Origin: Staphylococcus ratti
GTDB lineage: Bacteria > Bacillota > Bacilli > Staphylococcales > Staphylococcaceae
Assembly (NCBI RefSeq): GCF_020883535.1
Contig: NZ_CP086654.1
Coordinates: 1,178,001-1,242,000 of the forward strand
DNA: 64,000 bases
Reading direction: 5' to 3'
Below the pieces are notes generated by a model, which was given only the letters and a program-made list of their open reading frames with translations, searched no databases and was not told where the DNA came from. The translations under genes and the position numbers were made by a program. Below, piece by piece: positions 18,757-29,074 of this stretch. Every line of letters starts with the position of its first letter. Position 1 is the stretch's first letter.

Positions 18757-20103
18757 ATGACAACTTATTTAACTGTCTCTGCATTAACGAAATACATTAA
18801 ATATAAATTTGATAAAGACCCACATCTTCAATCTGTTTTGATTAAAGGTGAACTTTCCAACTTCAAAAAACATAGTAGTGGTCATCTTTATTTTGCGATT
18901 AAAGATGAAAACAGCTTAATTAACGCTATGATGTTTAAGGCACAAGCTTCAAAGTTGGATTTCGTACCTAAAGAAGGGGATCAAGTTTTAGTCGAAGCGC
19001 GCGTATCTGTATATGAGCGTAGAGGAAGTTATCAAATTTATGTAAATCAAATGCAATTAGACGGTATTGGTTATCTTTATCAAAAATTCGAACAATTAAA
19101 AACAAAACTATCAAAAGAAGGATATTTTGACGAATCACATAAAAAAACTATTCCTAAATATCCTTCTAAAATTGCAATTTTAACAGCACAAACAGGTGCA
19201 GCCATCCGTGATATACAAAACACACTAACATCACGCTATCCACTCGCTGAGCAAATTAAAATAAGTACACTTGTTCAAGGGGAAGCCGCAAAAGCTGATA
19301 TTATTGAAAAATTACGCTATGCAGACACGCTAAACGTAGATACGATTATTATCGGTCGTGGTGGAGGATCTATAGAAGATTTATGGAATTTTAATGAAGA
19401 AGAAGTTGTAAAAGCCATTTATCAATGTGAAACACCTGTTATTTCTGCTGTAGGTCATGAGACAGATACTACATTAAGTGATTATGTAGCAGATGTGCGC
19501 GCTGCAACCCCTACACAAGCAGCTATGATTGCAACGCCAGACAAAAAAGAACTACTTCAAATGATTGCGCAAAGTCGTATATTTATGACGCGTTTTATTA
19601 AACAATACCTTAAACATGCAAGACAATATATGACGCAATATACGTCCTATTACAAGCTTAAACAACCAACATTATTATATGAGCAACATGTTCAAAAAAG
19701 AGATGAGTTAGATCGTATGCTTCACGAGGCGATGAAACAACGTCTCTTATTTGAACGCCAAAAACTAATAATGATGCAACAACGTTTTCATCTAAAACAT
19801 TTTTATCAATATATCGTTACACAACAAGAAAAAAACTCGAATTTAAAAAAGCAACTTTCAAAACGTATGTATGCCATATTAAAACAAAAAGAACAACACT
19901 TAATTCAAAAGGTTGAAATTTTGAATAACCTCAGTCCAACACAGACAATGTTACGCGGCTATTCTATTGTAAAAAGAGAAAATGAGGTTATTACGAGTCG
20001 CAAGCAATTATCGAAAGGCGATGATATTGAGATTATGATGAAAGACGGTAGCATAGACGCAATAATTGAAAAGGTAAGGTGCCAAAATGACGTCAAAAAA
20101 TAA
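18757..20103 (+). CDS. xseA: Exodeoxyribonuclease VII large subunit
   Basis: Nuclease subunit acting with XseB to degrade single-stranded DNA. An N-terminal OB-fold ([28 protein letters not shown]) is followed by the catalytic core with GAAIRDI and [16 protein letters not shown], and a long basic coiled coil. I use ATG 18757, giving [13 protein letters not shown] like other staphylococci; TTG 18745 is in frame but overlaps nusB and lacks an RBS. It is 448 residues and overlaps xseB by 17 bases. Confidence 0.95.
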   Translation: MTTYLTVSALTKYIKYKFDKDPHLQSVLIKGELSNFKKHSSGHLYFAIKDENSLINAMMFKAQASKLDFVPKEGDQVLVEARVSVYERRGSYQIYVNQMQLDGIGYLYQKFEQLKTKLSKEGYFDESHKKTIPKYPSKIAILTAQTGAAIRDIQNTLTSRYPLAEQIKISTLVQGEAAKADIIEKLRYADTLNVDTIIIGRGGGSIEDLWNFNEEEVVKAIYQCETPVISAVGHETDTTLSDYVADVRAATPTQAAMIATPDKKELLQMIAQSRIFMTRFIKQYLKHARQYMTQYTSYYKLKQPTLLYEQHVQKRDELDRMLHEAMKQRLLFERQKLIMMQQRFHLKHFYQYIVTQQEKNSNLKKQLSKRMYAILKQKEQHLIQKVEILNNLSPTQTMLRGYSIVKRENEVITSRKQLSKGDDIEIMMKDGSIDAIIEKVRCQNDVKK

Positions 20104-20311
20104 AAATTTTGAAGATATGATGAAAGAACTTGAAACAATTGTTAATCAATTAGATAACGATAGTATATCTTTAGAGGAAAGCATGGATTTATATCAAAAA
20201 GGGATGACCCTTTCAAAATCTTGCGAAAAAACATTAAAAGATGCAGAAGAAAAAGTAGCAAAATTGATGGAAAATGAGGCAGTTTCAAATGATGAACCCG
20301 AAACTGAATAG
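20087..20311 (+). CDS. xseB: Exodeoxyribonuclease VII small subunit
   Basis: 74-residue helical partner of XseA, with the family pattern [29 protein letters not shown] and DAEEKVAKL. It overlaps xseA upstream and ispA downstream, so the three are coupled. The SD is AAGGTAAGG, a few bases before ATG 20087. Confidence 0.95.
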   Translation: MTSKNKNFEDMMKELETIVNQLDNDSISLEESMDLYQKGMTLSKSCEKTLKDAEEKVAKLMENEAVSNDEPETE

Positions 20312-21173
20312 CATTTTAGAAGAATTCAATACTACTTTGAATACGAGTATTCAAAGTTCAAAATTAAATACTTCATTAGAAGAAAGTATGCGCTATTCTT
20401 TAGAAGCTGGCGGTAAACGTATCCGCCCCCTTTTGTTATTGACGACTTTAAATATGCTCGTGGATGAGGGGTATCAAAAAGGGATGGGGACTGCAGTTGC
20501 CTTAGAAATGGTTCACACTTATTCATTGATTCATGACGACTTACCTGCCATGGACAATGATGATTTTAGACGTGGCAAACCTACAAATCATAAAATGTAT
20601 GGTGAATGGCTTGCCATTTTAGCAGGCGACGCACTTTTAACTAAAGCTTTTGAACACATCGCTTTAGAAGTCAATTTAGCGCCAGAGGTTCGAATTCAAC
20701 TTATCCAACTACTTTCAAATGCAAGTGGTCATTTAGGTATGGTCGGGGGACAAACTTTAGATATGCAAAGTGAAGGCCACAAGCTAGAATTAGCTCAACT
20801 TAAAATGATTCATGAACATAAAACTGGCGCATTAATCCACTTTGCTATCGTAGGGGCTGCAATTATTGCCGAAGCGCCATCTAATGTTAAAAATTTACTT
20901 TCTGAGTTTGCTCAACAACTCGGCATTATTTTTCAAATTAAAGATGATTTGTTAGATGTGTATGGTGAGCAAGAAAAATTGGGTAAACCTGTAGGAAGTG
21001 ATATTCTTAATGACAAGAGCACATATGTGTCGTTATTAGGAGAAGAAGAGGCAAAAGCACAATTACAATCACATATCAGTAAAGCTGAACAAATTCTAGC
21101 AACGTTAGCCTCTGAATATGATGTGACAAATTTAAACGAACTATTAAAACTATTTTACCAACGTCAGCACTAA
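20289..21173 (+). CDS. ispA: Polyprenyl (farnesyl) diphosphate synthase
   Basis: Makes farnesyl diphosphate from IPP and DMAPP/GPP for undecaprenyl and quinone synthesis. Both aspartate-rich motifs are visible ([10 protein letters not shown] and KDDLLD), along with GGKRIRPLL and the HKTGAL segment. ATG 20289 is the likely start, with GAGG 10 bases upstream and a 294-residue product; ATG 20274 lies inside xseB. Here it is followed directly by dxs, so the isoprenoid precursor and condensation steps are linked genetically. Confidence 0.93.
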   Translation: MMNPKLNSILEEFNTTLNTSIQSSKLNTSLEESMRYSLEAGGKRIRPLLLLTTLNMLVDEGYQKGMGTAVALEMVHTYSLIHDDLPAMDNDDFRRGKPTNHKMYGEWLAILAGDALLTKAFEHIALEVNLAPEVRIQLIQLLSNASGHLGMVGGQTLDMQSEGHKLELAQLKMIHEHKTGALIHFAIVGAAIIAEAPSNVKNLLSEFAQQLGIIFQIKDDLLDVYGEQEKLGKPVGSDILNDKSTYVSLLGEEEAKAQLQSHISKAEQILATLASEYDVTNLNELLKLFYQRQH

Positions 21174-21207
21174 AACGTTGATGATACAATGATATAGGGT
21201 GATATAA

Positions 21208-23082
21208 ATGGATGTACGTGAGATTAAAGACCCCTCATTTTTAAAAAATTTGAGTGTTAAAGAATTAGAAGCATTAAGTGAAGATGTTCGACAGTTTCTT
21301 ATACAAACTTGCGCTAAAACCGGCGGTCATATTGGCGCGAATTTAGGCGTAGTAGAACTTACTATTGCACTTCACAAACACTATAATAGCCCTCAAGACA
21401 AAATCCTTTGGGATGTTGGACATCAAAGTTATATACATAAAATTTTAACTGGCAGAGGAAATCAGTTTGAGACGTTACGTCAATATAAAGGACTTTGTGG
21501 CTTTCCTAAACTTAGAGAATCTGAACACGATGTTTGGGAAGCAGGCCATAGTTCTACGTCTCTATCAGCTGCAATGGGCATGGCTAAAGCGCGTGATTTA
21601 ATGCGTCAAAATCATCATATTATCCCTGTAATTGGCGACGGTGCGCTCACAGGAGGAATGGCGTTAGAAGCTTTGAATAACATTGGTCATGATCGCACGA
21701 ATATGACAATTATTTTAAACGATAACGAAATGAGCATCGCCCCTAACGTAGGTGCAATGCACAATATGCTAGGGCGCATCCGCATGAATCAAGGCTATAA
21801 TAAATTGAAGGTAGATGCTGAAGCCGTACTTAATCGTCTACCAGGTGGAAGTAGAATTAGAGAGTCTGCAGATCGTATTAAAGACAGTTTAAAATATTTA
21901 GTTGTGGATGGTGCTTTCTTTGAAGAGTTAGGTATTCGTTATATCGGACCAGTAAATGGCCACAATTTCGAAGAATTAGAAAATGCGCTTCAAACTGCAG
22001 ATTCAATTAACAAACCTGTATTGATACATGTTGTGACGAAAAAAGGTAAAGGATATCATCCGGCAGAAAATGATAAAATTGGCACTTGGCATGGGTTAGG
22101 ACCTTACAAACTTGAAACAGGTGAACAAATTAAAGGTCAACCGACTGGTCCTTCGTGGAGCCAATTTATGAGTGACGAAATCTTATCATATGCTAAAAAA
22201 GATAAACGCGTGGTGGCGATTACACCAGCTATGCCTGTAGGTTCTAAGCTCACTAGGTTCCAATCGGAATTGCCAGAACAATTTTTTGACGTAGGTATTG
22301 CAGAACAACATGCTGTAACAATGGCTGCTGGATTAGCTATAGAAGGCTTCAAACCATACGTTGCGATTTACTCTACATTTTTACAACGTGCTTACGATCA
22401 GGTGTTGCATGATGTAGATCGTCAAAACCTTAATGTAATCTTTGGTATCGATCGATCAGGTTTAGTTGGCGCTGATGGCGAAACGCATCAAGGTGTTTTT
22501 GATGTTGGTTTTTTAACTCAATTTCCAAATATGACCGTAAGTATGCCAAAAGACGAAAACGAAGCACGCGATTTAGTATATACTGCAATGCAACACAACA
22601 AAGGACCATTTGCGATTAGATATCCTAGAGGCAACGGTTATGGCGTGACTTTAAACGAACAAAAGCAACAATTAGCGCTTGGTTCTTGGGAGAAAATCGG
22701 TTCAGGTCGAGATGTGATATTGTTAGGTTACGGTCCGACAGTCCATACGCTTGTAGAAGCCTCAAAATTATTGAAAGATAAAGATATTTCAGCTACAGTT
22801 ATCAATGCGCGTTTTATTAAGCCTATGGATTCAAAAATGCTCCATGAAATGGGTCAATCTCATACGCCGATTTTAATTGCAGAAGAGGGTATGCTTAACG
22901 GCGGACTTGGAAGTCAGATCGCAACATTTTTAATCGATAATGGCTATAAAAATACAATTAAACGATTAGGTATCGAGGATGAATATATCGAGCATGGCAA
23001 TGTTAATCAAATTCTCGAGGACCTTAAACTTGCACCTCAATCTATAGTAGATGAAGTGCACAAAATGATTCGTTTGAAATAA
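21208..23082 (+). CDS. dxs: 1-deoxy-D-xylulose-5-phosphate synthase
   Basis: Thiamine-diphosphate enzyme that condenses pyruvate and glyceraldehyde 3-phosphate, the first step of the MEP isoprenoid pathway. It has the full length (624 residues) and all key parts: His41 in [10 protein letters not shown], the TPP motif starting GDGALTGG (143-150), the acid/base glutamate in DVGIAEQHA and the C-terminal [22 protein letters not shown] before ATG 21208. The ispA-dxs order is as in Bacillus, but the yqxC/tlyA gene that follows there is missing. Most staphylococci lack dxs and use mevalonate. Confidence 0.97.
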   Translation: MDVREIKDPSFLKNLSVKELEALSEDVRQFLIQTCAKTGGHIGANLGVVELTIALHKHYNSPQDKILWDVGHQSYIHKILTGRGNQFETLRQYKGLCGFPKLRESEHDVWEAGHSSTSLSAAMGMAKARDLMRQNHHIIPVIGDGALTGGMALEALNNIGHDRTNMTIILNDNEMSIAPNVGAMHNMLGRIRMNQGYNKLKVDAEAVLNRLPGGSRIRESADRIKDSLKYLVVDGAFFEELGIRYIGPVNGHNFEELENALQTADSINKPVLIHVVTKKGKGYHPAENDKIGTWHGLGPYKLETGEQIKGQPTGPSWSQFMSDEILSYAKKDKRVVAITPAMPVGSKLTRFQSELPEQFFDVGIAEQHAVTMAAGLAIEGFKPYVAIYSTFLQRAYDQVLHDVDRQNLNVIFGIDRSGLVGADGETHQGVFDVGFLTQFPNMTVSMPKDENEARDLVYTAMQHNKGPFAIRYPRGNGYGVTLNEQKQQLALGSWEKIGSGRDVILLGYGPTVHTLVEASKLLKDKDISATVINARFIKPMDSKMLHEMGQSHTPILIAEEGMLNGGLGSQIATFLIDNGYKNTIKRLGIEDEYIEHGNVNQILEDLKLAPQSIVDEVHKMIRLK

Positions 23083-23421
23083 AAAATACATTGCTATAAT
23101 AATAGCAACCAAGTATCGAGGGGACTAGGACATTTAACGTTCTAGTCCTTTTTTGTCACTTCTACTCATGGAATCTTTCCATATATTAATCTAAAAGAAG
23201 TCGCTTATTCAGATATTCCTATACTGCTATACCTGAAAGTAATCATCGAAGCTTTGCCTCAATTATTATCATAATACGTTTTCGTATAAAGTAGTTTCAT
23301 TTTTATATCTTTTTTACCCTTATAGTATCATTTTTAAGAAATCAAACTATTTTATACAACAGGGCTTAGGATATGAAATAGGACTTAACTAGGTTAATAT
23401 CCTATTGTGTGGTAAAATCGA
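23083..23421. other. Intergenic stretch between dxs and argR
   Basis: About 370 bases without a convincing gene. It holds the dxs terminator (23122-23154), a small inverted repeat AATAGGA/TCCTATT (23377-23383 and 23400-23406) and, at its right edge, an ARG-box-like site. In Bacillus yqxC lies here; I see no remnant of it. Confidence 0.6.
23122..23154 (+). terminator. Terminator after dxs, member of a hairpin family also seen at 56004
   Basis: GGACTAGGAC pairs with GTTCTAGTCC (one G-U pair), 7-base loop, then T6. Nearly the same hairpin, with the same flanking CGAGG sequence, follows ebpS. Confidence 0.85.
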
Positions 23422-23435
23422 TGTATAAATATTCG
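23422..23435 (+). promoter_or_regulatory. Candidate ARG box upstream of argR
   Basis: TGTATAAATATTCG matches 13 of 14 positions of the ARG-box core TGNATWWWWATNCA. It lies just upstream of the argR RBS, suggesting autoregulation. Confidence 0.45.
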
Positions 23436-23451
23436 TTACGAGGTGTCCATT

Positions 23452-23904
23452 ATGCCTAAAAAATCTGTTAGACATATTAAAATTAGAGAAATTATATCAA
23501 ATGAACAAATTGAAACACAAGATGAATTAGTGAAGCGCTTAAACGATTATGAGATGAATGTCACACAAGCTACTGTTTCAAGAGATATTAAAGAACTTCA
23601 ATTAATTAAAGTTCCTGCGCCCACTGGCCAATATGTATATAGTTTACCAAACGATCGAAGATATCATCCTTTAGAAAAATTAGGTCGTTACTTAATGGAT
23701 TCATTTGTGAAAATTGATGGTACAGATAATTTATTAGTTTTAAAAACGCTTCCAGGTAATGCGCAATCTATTGGTGCAATATTAGACCAAATTGATTGGG
23801 AAGAAGTATTAGGTACTATTTGTGGTGATGATACATGCCTTATCATTTGTCGCACTGCCTCAGATGCAGAAGAAATTAAGACACGAATTTTTAATATGTT
23901 ATAA
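23452..23904 (+). CDS. argR: Arginine repressor ArgR/AhrC
   Basis: Arginine-dependent hexameric regulator of arginine metabolism genes. N-terminal winged helix ([24 protein letters not shown]) and C-terminal arginine-binding domain ([25 protein letters not shown]) are intact. The 150-residue form from ATG 23452 is the family norm; GTG 23443 would overlap the RBS (GAGGTG). It is followed by recN after 12 bases, as in Bacillus and S. aureus. An ARG-box-like site sits immediately upstream. Confidence 0.95.
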   Translation: MPKKSVRHIKIREIISNEQIETQDELVKRLNDYEMNVTQATVSRDIKELQLIKVPAPTGQYVYSLPNDRRYHPLEKLGRYLMDSFVKIDGTDNLLVLKTLPGNAQSIGAILDQIDWEEVLGTICGDDTCLIICRTASDAEEIKTRIFNML

Positions 23905-23916
23905 GGAAGAGATGTT

Positions 23917-25590
23917 ATGTTACAAAGCCTTTCAATTAAACAATTTGCGATTATTGATGAACTTGAAATTCAATTTGGTGAAGGTTTAACAGTATTAAGT
24001 GGTGAAACAGGTGCTGGTAAATCAATTATTATCGACGCAATTGGTCAATTAATTGGGATGCGTGCGTCGTCTGATTTTGTGCGTCACGGAGAGAAAAAAG
24101 CCATTATCGAAGGTATATTTGATATAGATCATGCTAGAGAGGCACATCAAATTCTTGATGACATTGGCATTGATTTGACAGAGGATTTCCTAATTGTTAA
24201 ACGAGAAATTTTCAACTCTGGAAAAAGCATGTGTCGCATCAACAATACAACTGTAACTTTGCAAGACTTACGAAAAGTCATGCAACAACTATTAGATATA
24301 CATGGACAACATGAAACGCAATCTCTTTTAAAGCAAAAGTATCATATTGAATTGTTAGATCGCTACGCTGAACCTCAATATCAAGAAGCTTTAGATACGT
24401 ACGCTCAAACATATCAACGTCATAAGACAAAAATTAAAGAATTGGAAGAGTTAGAATCAGCCGACCAGGCTCTATTACAACGTCTTGATTTAATGAAATT
24501 CCAATATGATGAACTCAAAGAAGCCCATCTACAAGAAGGTGAGATGGAACAATTAGAATTAGATATTAAACGTATTCAAAACTCTGAAAATTTAAGTCAC
24601 GCGTTAAATGCAGCTTATACTACTTTAACAGACGAACATGCTATTACAGATCGTCTGTATGAATTAAACACGCAATTGCAGCGCATTGATCAAATTTTGC
24701 CCGAACGCTATCAAAAACTCAAAGAAGACGTCGATCAGTTTTATTACACGTTAGAAGATGCAAAGCATCAAATTTATGATGAAATTAACCAAACTGATTT
24801 TGATGAACAATATTTAAATGAATTAGAATCGAGAATGAATTTGCTTAACAATTTAAAACGAAAATATGGCAAAGACATTCCAGAGCTTATCCTCTATCAA
24901 GGGAAAATTGAGGACGAAATTAATAAAATTGAAAATTACGAAGAAAGCACTTCTCAATTAAGAGCCGAAATCGCAACGCTTGCAAATCAACTCCAAGAAG
25001 ATGGAAAAGTGTTATCTAAAGAAAGGCGACACGTTGCTAGAACTTTGCGAGACCATATTGTTGATGAAATCCAAAATCTACAAATGAAAGATGCGAATTT
25101 AGAAATTGCATTCACTTTGTATGATACACCTCAGCTAGATGGGTTGGAACGTGTTGAATTTTTGATTAGTCCAAATAAAGGGGAACCTTTGAAAAGTTTA
25201 AATAAAATAGCTAGCGGTGGTGAACTATCCCGTATTATGCTAGCGCTAAAGAGCATATTCGTGAATGCCCGTGGTCAAACTGCCATTTTATTTGATGAAG
25301 TCGATTCAGGCGTATCCGGACAAGCTGCCCAAAAGATGGCTGAAAAAATGAAACAAATTGCATCTGTTATACAAGTGATTTGCATTTCCCATTTGCCTCA
25401 AGTTGCGTCAATGAGTGATCATCACTTATATATTTCTAAGCATGAAAAAGATGATCGTACAACAACACAAATCAAAGCATTAGTAGGCGACGAGCGGATT
25501 GAAGAAGTCGCACGTATGATTTCAGGTGCAACTGTCACAGAACTCACACTAAAAAATGCCAAAGAAATGATTGAACAAAACCAACGCTAA
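23917..25590 (+). CDS. recN: DNA repair protein RecN
   Basis: SMC-like ATPase in double-strand break repair. Walker A (GETGAGKS) is near residue 30, a coiled coil fills the centre (about 150-350), and the C-terminal half has the ABC signature ASGGELSRIMLALK and the Walker B stretch AILFDEVDSGVSG. It is 557 residues, normal length. RBS AAGGAAGAG before ATG 23917. Cotranscribed with argR by spacing; I see no SOS box of its own in the 12-base gap. Confidence 0.95.
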   Translation: MLQSLSIKQFAIIDELEIQFGEGLTVLSGETGAGKSIIIDAIGQLIGMRASSDFVRHGEKKAIIEGIFDIDHAREAHQILDDIGIDLTEDFLIVKREIFNSGKSMCRINNTTVTLQDLRKVMQQLLDIHGQHETQSLLKQKYHIELLDRYAEPQYQEALDTYAQTYQRHKTKIKELEELESADQALLQRLDLMKFQYDELKEAHLQEGEMEQLELDIKRIQNSENLSHALNAAYTTLTDEHAITDRLYELNTQLQRIDQILPERYQKLKEDVDQFYYTLEDAKHQIYDEINQTDFDEQYLNELESRMNLLNNLKRKYGKDIPELILYQGKIEDEINKIENYEESTSQLRAEIATLANQLQEDGKVLSKERRHVARTLRDHIVDEIQNLQMKDANLEIAFTLYDTPQLDGLERVEFLISPNKGEPLKSLNKIASGGELSRIMLALKSIFVNARGQTAILFDEVDSGVSGQAAQKMAEKMKQIASVIQVICISHLPQVASMSDHHLYISKHEKDDRTTTQIKALVGDERIEEVARMISGATVTELTLKNAKEMIEQNQR

Positions 25591-25605
25591 AAGAGGTGCA
25601 GCATC

Positions 25606-26508
25606 GTGTCTTTTCATACATTGTTTCAAAATTCGGATAAACTTAATGGTAACATTGCTATCGTGAATGCTGTCAACGAATCAACCATTCAAGTGATACA
25701 AACTGTATTGTCTAAAACAAATGCAACTTTTACGTTATATAACCATCAAGACGTATCAGAATTAATTAGGTCTTATGAATTACCAATGGCTCATTTAAAA
25801 CGCATACACATTCACACATTCAATTCGGAAGAAGAAGCGATAACGCAATGTTTAGATGATTTGAATCATCAACGTGTCGATATCCTAATGAAAGGATTAA
25901 TCTCAACGAGTCAAATTTTATCTGCAGTACTCAAACATTTAAAACAACAACACGCGAAGCCATTCTTTTTAAATCATGTCGCATGTTGTGAAATACCAAC
26001 CTATCATAAACTGCTGTTGATATCTGATGTAGCTCTTAACATCGCACCATCACTAGAAGAGCATCATAAAATGATAGATAACATTGCACATTTTACAACT
26101 CAACTAGGTTACGATGCGCTTAAAATAGCGTTACTTTCATCTGTTGAGAAAGAAACTGATAAGCTACCTTCGTCTGTACAGGCAGCTCAATTGAAATGCC
26201 TTTACGCAAACCAACCCGAAAGAAATAATATTGAGGTTGACGGTCCACTTGCTTTAGATAATGCTATTAGCAAACAAAGCGCTACTTTAAAAGGCATTGA
26301 TTCTACAGTTGCAGGAGATGCAGATGTATTAATCGTGCCGCATTTGGATGTCGGAAATGTATTGTATAAGTCACTAACTTATTTTGGTCATGCTAGCGTG
26401 GCAAGCTTAATCATTGGTGCACCTTATCCAATCGTTTTAACCTCTCGGGCTGATTCAGTTGCAAATAAAACGCATTCTGTATTACTCGCATTAAAAACAT
26501 TATCTTAA
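25606..26508 (+). CDS. ptb: Phosphate butyryltransferase-like acyltransferase
   Basis: 300-residue phosphate acetyl/butyryltransferase family enzyme, exchanging CoA for phosphate on short or branched acyl groups. The LMKGLISTSQIL and C-terminal ADVLIVPHLDVGN motifs are characteristic. Start GTG 25606 with GAGGTG upstream. It is paired with butyrate kinase and the branched-chain dehydrogenase genes, so the natural substrates are probably isobutyryl-, isovaleryl- and 2-methylbutyryl-CoA (inference). In Bacillus the leucine dehydrogenase gene bcd lies between ptb and buk; here it is absent. Confidence 0.88.
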   Translation: MSFHTLFQNSDKLNGNIAIVNAVNESTIQVIQTVLSKTNATFTLYNHQDVSELIRSYELPMAHLKRIHIHTFNSEEEAITQCLDDLNHQRVDILMKGLISTSQILSAVLKHLKQQHAKPFFLNHVACCEIPTYHKLLLISDVALNIAPSLEEHHKMIDNIAHFTTQLGYDALKIALLSSVEKETDKLPSSVQAAQLKCLYANQPERNNIEVDGPLALDNAISKQSATLKGIDSTVAGDADVLIVPHLDVGNVLYKSLTYFGHASVASLIIGAPYPIVLTSRADSVANKTHSVLLALKTLS

Positions 26509-26561
26509 CAAAAACTCATAAAAATGACATCTTTAGAATCAAGCGAGAAAGGAATGGTTCC

Positions 26562-27620
26562 ATGGTTCGTATTTTAGTCCTTAATTTAGGGAGCACCTCG
26601 AGTAAAATTGCTATTTTTGATGACAACATCAATGTATTAAGCACGACTATAGTTCATGAGAACAATTTGACTCAATTAACGTTAATTGAACAAAAACCTG
26701 TGCGCCAAGAAGCTATATTACAATGGCTCAATAATAACAATATTACACTTGACTCCATCGATGCTATTGCTTGTAGAGGCGGCTTACTTAAGCCTATAAT
26801 TGGAGGTACTTATTACGTAAATGCACATGTATATGACGACTTAAAATCATTTAATTACGGTATACATGCTTCAAATTTAAGTGGCATTATCGGATATGAG
26901 TTAGGTCAAAATCATCAAATCCCTGTCTTTACTTCCGACCCTGTAGTCGTAGATGAATTAATAGATGCAGTAAGATATACTGGTATTCCAGGTATTCAGA
27001 GAAAAAGTATTTTTCATGCTTTGAACCATAAAGCTACTGCACGACGATATGCTCAAGATGTAAACCAATCTTATGACAATTTAAATTTAATTGTCATACA
27101 TATGGGAGGCGGGGTGAGTGTCGCTGCACATGCACAAGGCAACGTTATCGACGTAAATGAAGCACTTTATGGTGAAGGGCCGATGGCATTAAATAGGTCA
27201 GGCTCCATTCCAAATGATGCACTGATGGCATATCAAGCAGAACATGCTTACAGTATAGACCAAATGAAGCGTCTGTTTTCTGCACAATCCGGGCTGCAAG
27301 CCTATGTCGGTTCTTCCGATTTCAAATGGATAATGGACCAATACGAAACGGATCTTCAAACAAGGCATGTGATAGATGCTTTTGCAATTCAAATTGCTAA
27401 AGCGATTGGTGAAAGAGCAGCATTGTTACAAGGTAATGTAGATCAAATCCTTTTTACAGGTGGTATGAGTTATAGTGCATCGTTTATCAACCTTTTAAAA
27501 CCGTATATTGAGTGGATAGCACCAGTATCAGCGTATCCTGGTGAATTTGAAATGCAGGCATTAGCTGAAAATGCATCACTCGCTTTTCAGGGAGACATTC
27601 CTGTTAATACATACAGTTAG
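26562..27620 (+). CDS. buk: Butyrate (branched-chain acid) kinase
   Basis: ASKHA-fold acyl kinase making ATP from acyl phosphate, or the reverse. Visible motifs are the N-terminal LNLGSTSSKIAIF, HMGGGVSVAAH, LNRSGSIP and FTGGMSYS. It is 352 residues. Start ATG 26562, RBS AAAGGAATGG. The next gene (E3) starts 12 bases after its stop, so ptb, buk and the four bkd genes form one operon that can interconvert branched acyl-CoA and free acids, relevant to branched-chain fatty acid synthesis. Confidence 0.92.
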   Translation: MVRILVLNLGSTSSKIAIFDDNINVLSTTIVHENNLTQLTLIEQKPVRQEAILQWLNNNNITLDSIDAIACRGGLLKPIIGGTYYVNAHVYDDLKSFNYGIHASNLSGIIGYELGQNHQIPVFTSDPVVVDELIDAVRYTGIPGIQRKSIFHALNHKATARRYAQDVNQSYDNLNLIVIHMGGGVSVAAHAQGNVIDVNEALYGEGPMALNRSGSIPNDALMAYQAEHAYSIDQMKRLFSAQSGLQAYVGSSDFKWIMDQYETDLQTRHVIDAFAIQIAKAIGERAALLQGNVDQILFTGGMSYSASFINLLKPYIEWIAPVSAYPGEFEMQALAENASLAFQGDIPVNTYS

Positions 27621-27632
27621 GAGAATTATCGA

Positions 27633-29051
27633 ATGGCAAAAGAAAAATATGATTTAGTGATACTAGGCGGCGGAATTGCTGGTTATTCTGCAGCGATTCG
27701 TGCAAGTCAACTCGGTAAATCAGTTGCACTCGTTGAAAAAGATAAATTAGGCGGAACATGTTTACATCGTGGATGTATTCCAACAAAATCATTTTTAAAA
27801 TCTGCTGAAGTGTTTAAATATATTCAAAATGCGCAACAATTTGGAATTCATGTTGATTCACCGACTATAGATTTTAATGCGATTTTAGAACGCAAATCAA
27901 AAATTGTTGAAAGTATGTATCAAGGTGTTCAAAACTTAATCAAACAAAATAAAATTGATGTCTTTAACGGTACAGGTCGCTTATTAGGCGCCTCTATTTT
28001 CACACCTCAAAGCGGAACAGTGTCCGTCGAATATGATTCGGGTGACTCGGAACTACTGCCTAATGATTACGTGTTAATCGCCACAGGATCAAAACCTATC
28101 GAATTACCTATCTTACCTTTTGATCATCATATGATTTTAAGCAGTGATGATATGATGCAAATGACTTCATTGCCTGACCGTATTGCTATTATAGGTGGGG
28201 GTGTTATCGGTTTAGAATTTGCAAGTCTTTTAAATACACTAGGTGTTAACGTTACGCTTATTGAAGCTTCGGAGCGTATCCTTTTTAATGAAACAGAACA
28301 TGTGAGTCGTCAAATGAAACAGCAGCTCTCACGTCAAGGCATTACAATATTAGAAAAGACATCTATCACCTCGGATAATATCACTATTTCAGATAATGAA
28401 GTGACATTTGAATTAGATGATACCATTACCGTCGATAAAGTCCTTGTATCGATTGGACGTCAAGCTATCACTGATGATTTAGGCTTAAACAACACTAAAG
28501 TGGAACTCACCGATAGAAAAACAATCCAAACGAATGCATTAATGCAAACGGCAGATACACATATTTATGCAGCTGGTGACGTTATTGGCCAATTGCAACT
28601 TGCGCACGTTGGTGCAAAAGAAGGAATTACTGCAGTTGAACACATGTTTAATGAAACGCCTTTGCCAATCAACTATCATCAAATGCCACGTTGTATCTAT
28701 ACACAACCTGAAGTCGCTTCTATTGGTCAAAATGAGCAAACAGCTAAAGCAAATGGTATCGAAACTCGCGTAGTTAAAGCACCTTTTAAAGCAAATGGAA
28801 AAGCTTTAATTGAATCAAACGACAACCCTGATGGCTTTGCGGAATTGGTTTTTGATAAGCAATCTAATACTTTTATTGGTGCTTCACTCATAGGGCCACG
28901 TGTAACAGAACTCATCAACGAATTAAGCTTATTAACTTTTATGGATGGCTCTGCTTTAGAACTAGGCAGTGCGGTTCATGCGCATCCGTCAGTATCAGAA
29001 CTTTTAATGGAACTTGGTTTAAAAGCTGAAAAACAATCCATTCACATTTAG
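27633..29051 (+). CDS. lpdV: Dihydrolipoyl dehydrogenase (E3) of the branched-chain 2-oxoacid complex
   Basis: FAD flavoprotein that reoxidises the lipoyl groups of the E2 subunit. It shows the FAD fold GGGIAGYSAAIRA, the redox-active disulfide motif GGTCLHRGCIPTK, the NAD fold GGGVIGLEFA, and the C-terminal interface with HAHPSVSE. 472 residues. Its position before the E1 and E2 genes marks it as the dedicated BCKDH E3 rather than the pyruvate dehydrogenase one. Confidence 0.93.
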   Translation: MAKEKYDLVILGGGIAGYSAAIRASQLGKSVALVEKDKLGGTCLHRGCIPTKSFLKSAEVFKYIQNAQQFGIHVDSPTIDFNAILERKSKIVESMYQGVQNLIKQNKIDVFNGTGRLLGASIFTPQSGTVSVEYDSGDSELLPNDYVLIATGSKPIELPILPFDHHMILSSDDMMQMTSLPDRIAIIGGGVIGLEFASLLNTLGVNVTLIEASERILFNETEHVSRQMKQQLSRQGITILEKTSITSDNITISDNEVTFELDDTITVDKVLVSIGRQAITDDLGLNNTKVELTDRKTIQTNALMQTADTHIYAAGDVIGQLQLAHVGAKEGITAVEHMFNETPLPINYHQMPRCIYTQPEVASIGQNEQTAKANGIETRVVKAPFKANGKALIESNDNPDGFAELVFDKQSNTFIGASLIGPRVTELINELSLLTFMDGSALELGSAVHAHPSVSELLMELGLKAEKQSIHI

Positions 29052-29074
29052 TAACCTTTGAGGAGGAGAAGGCA

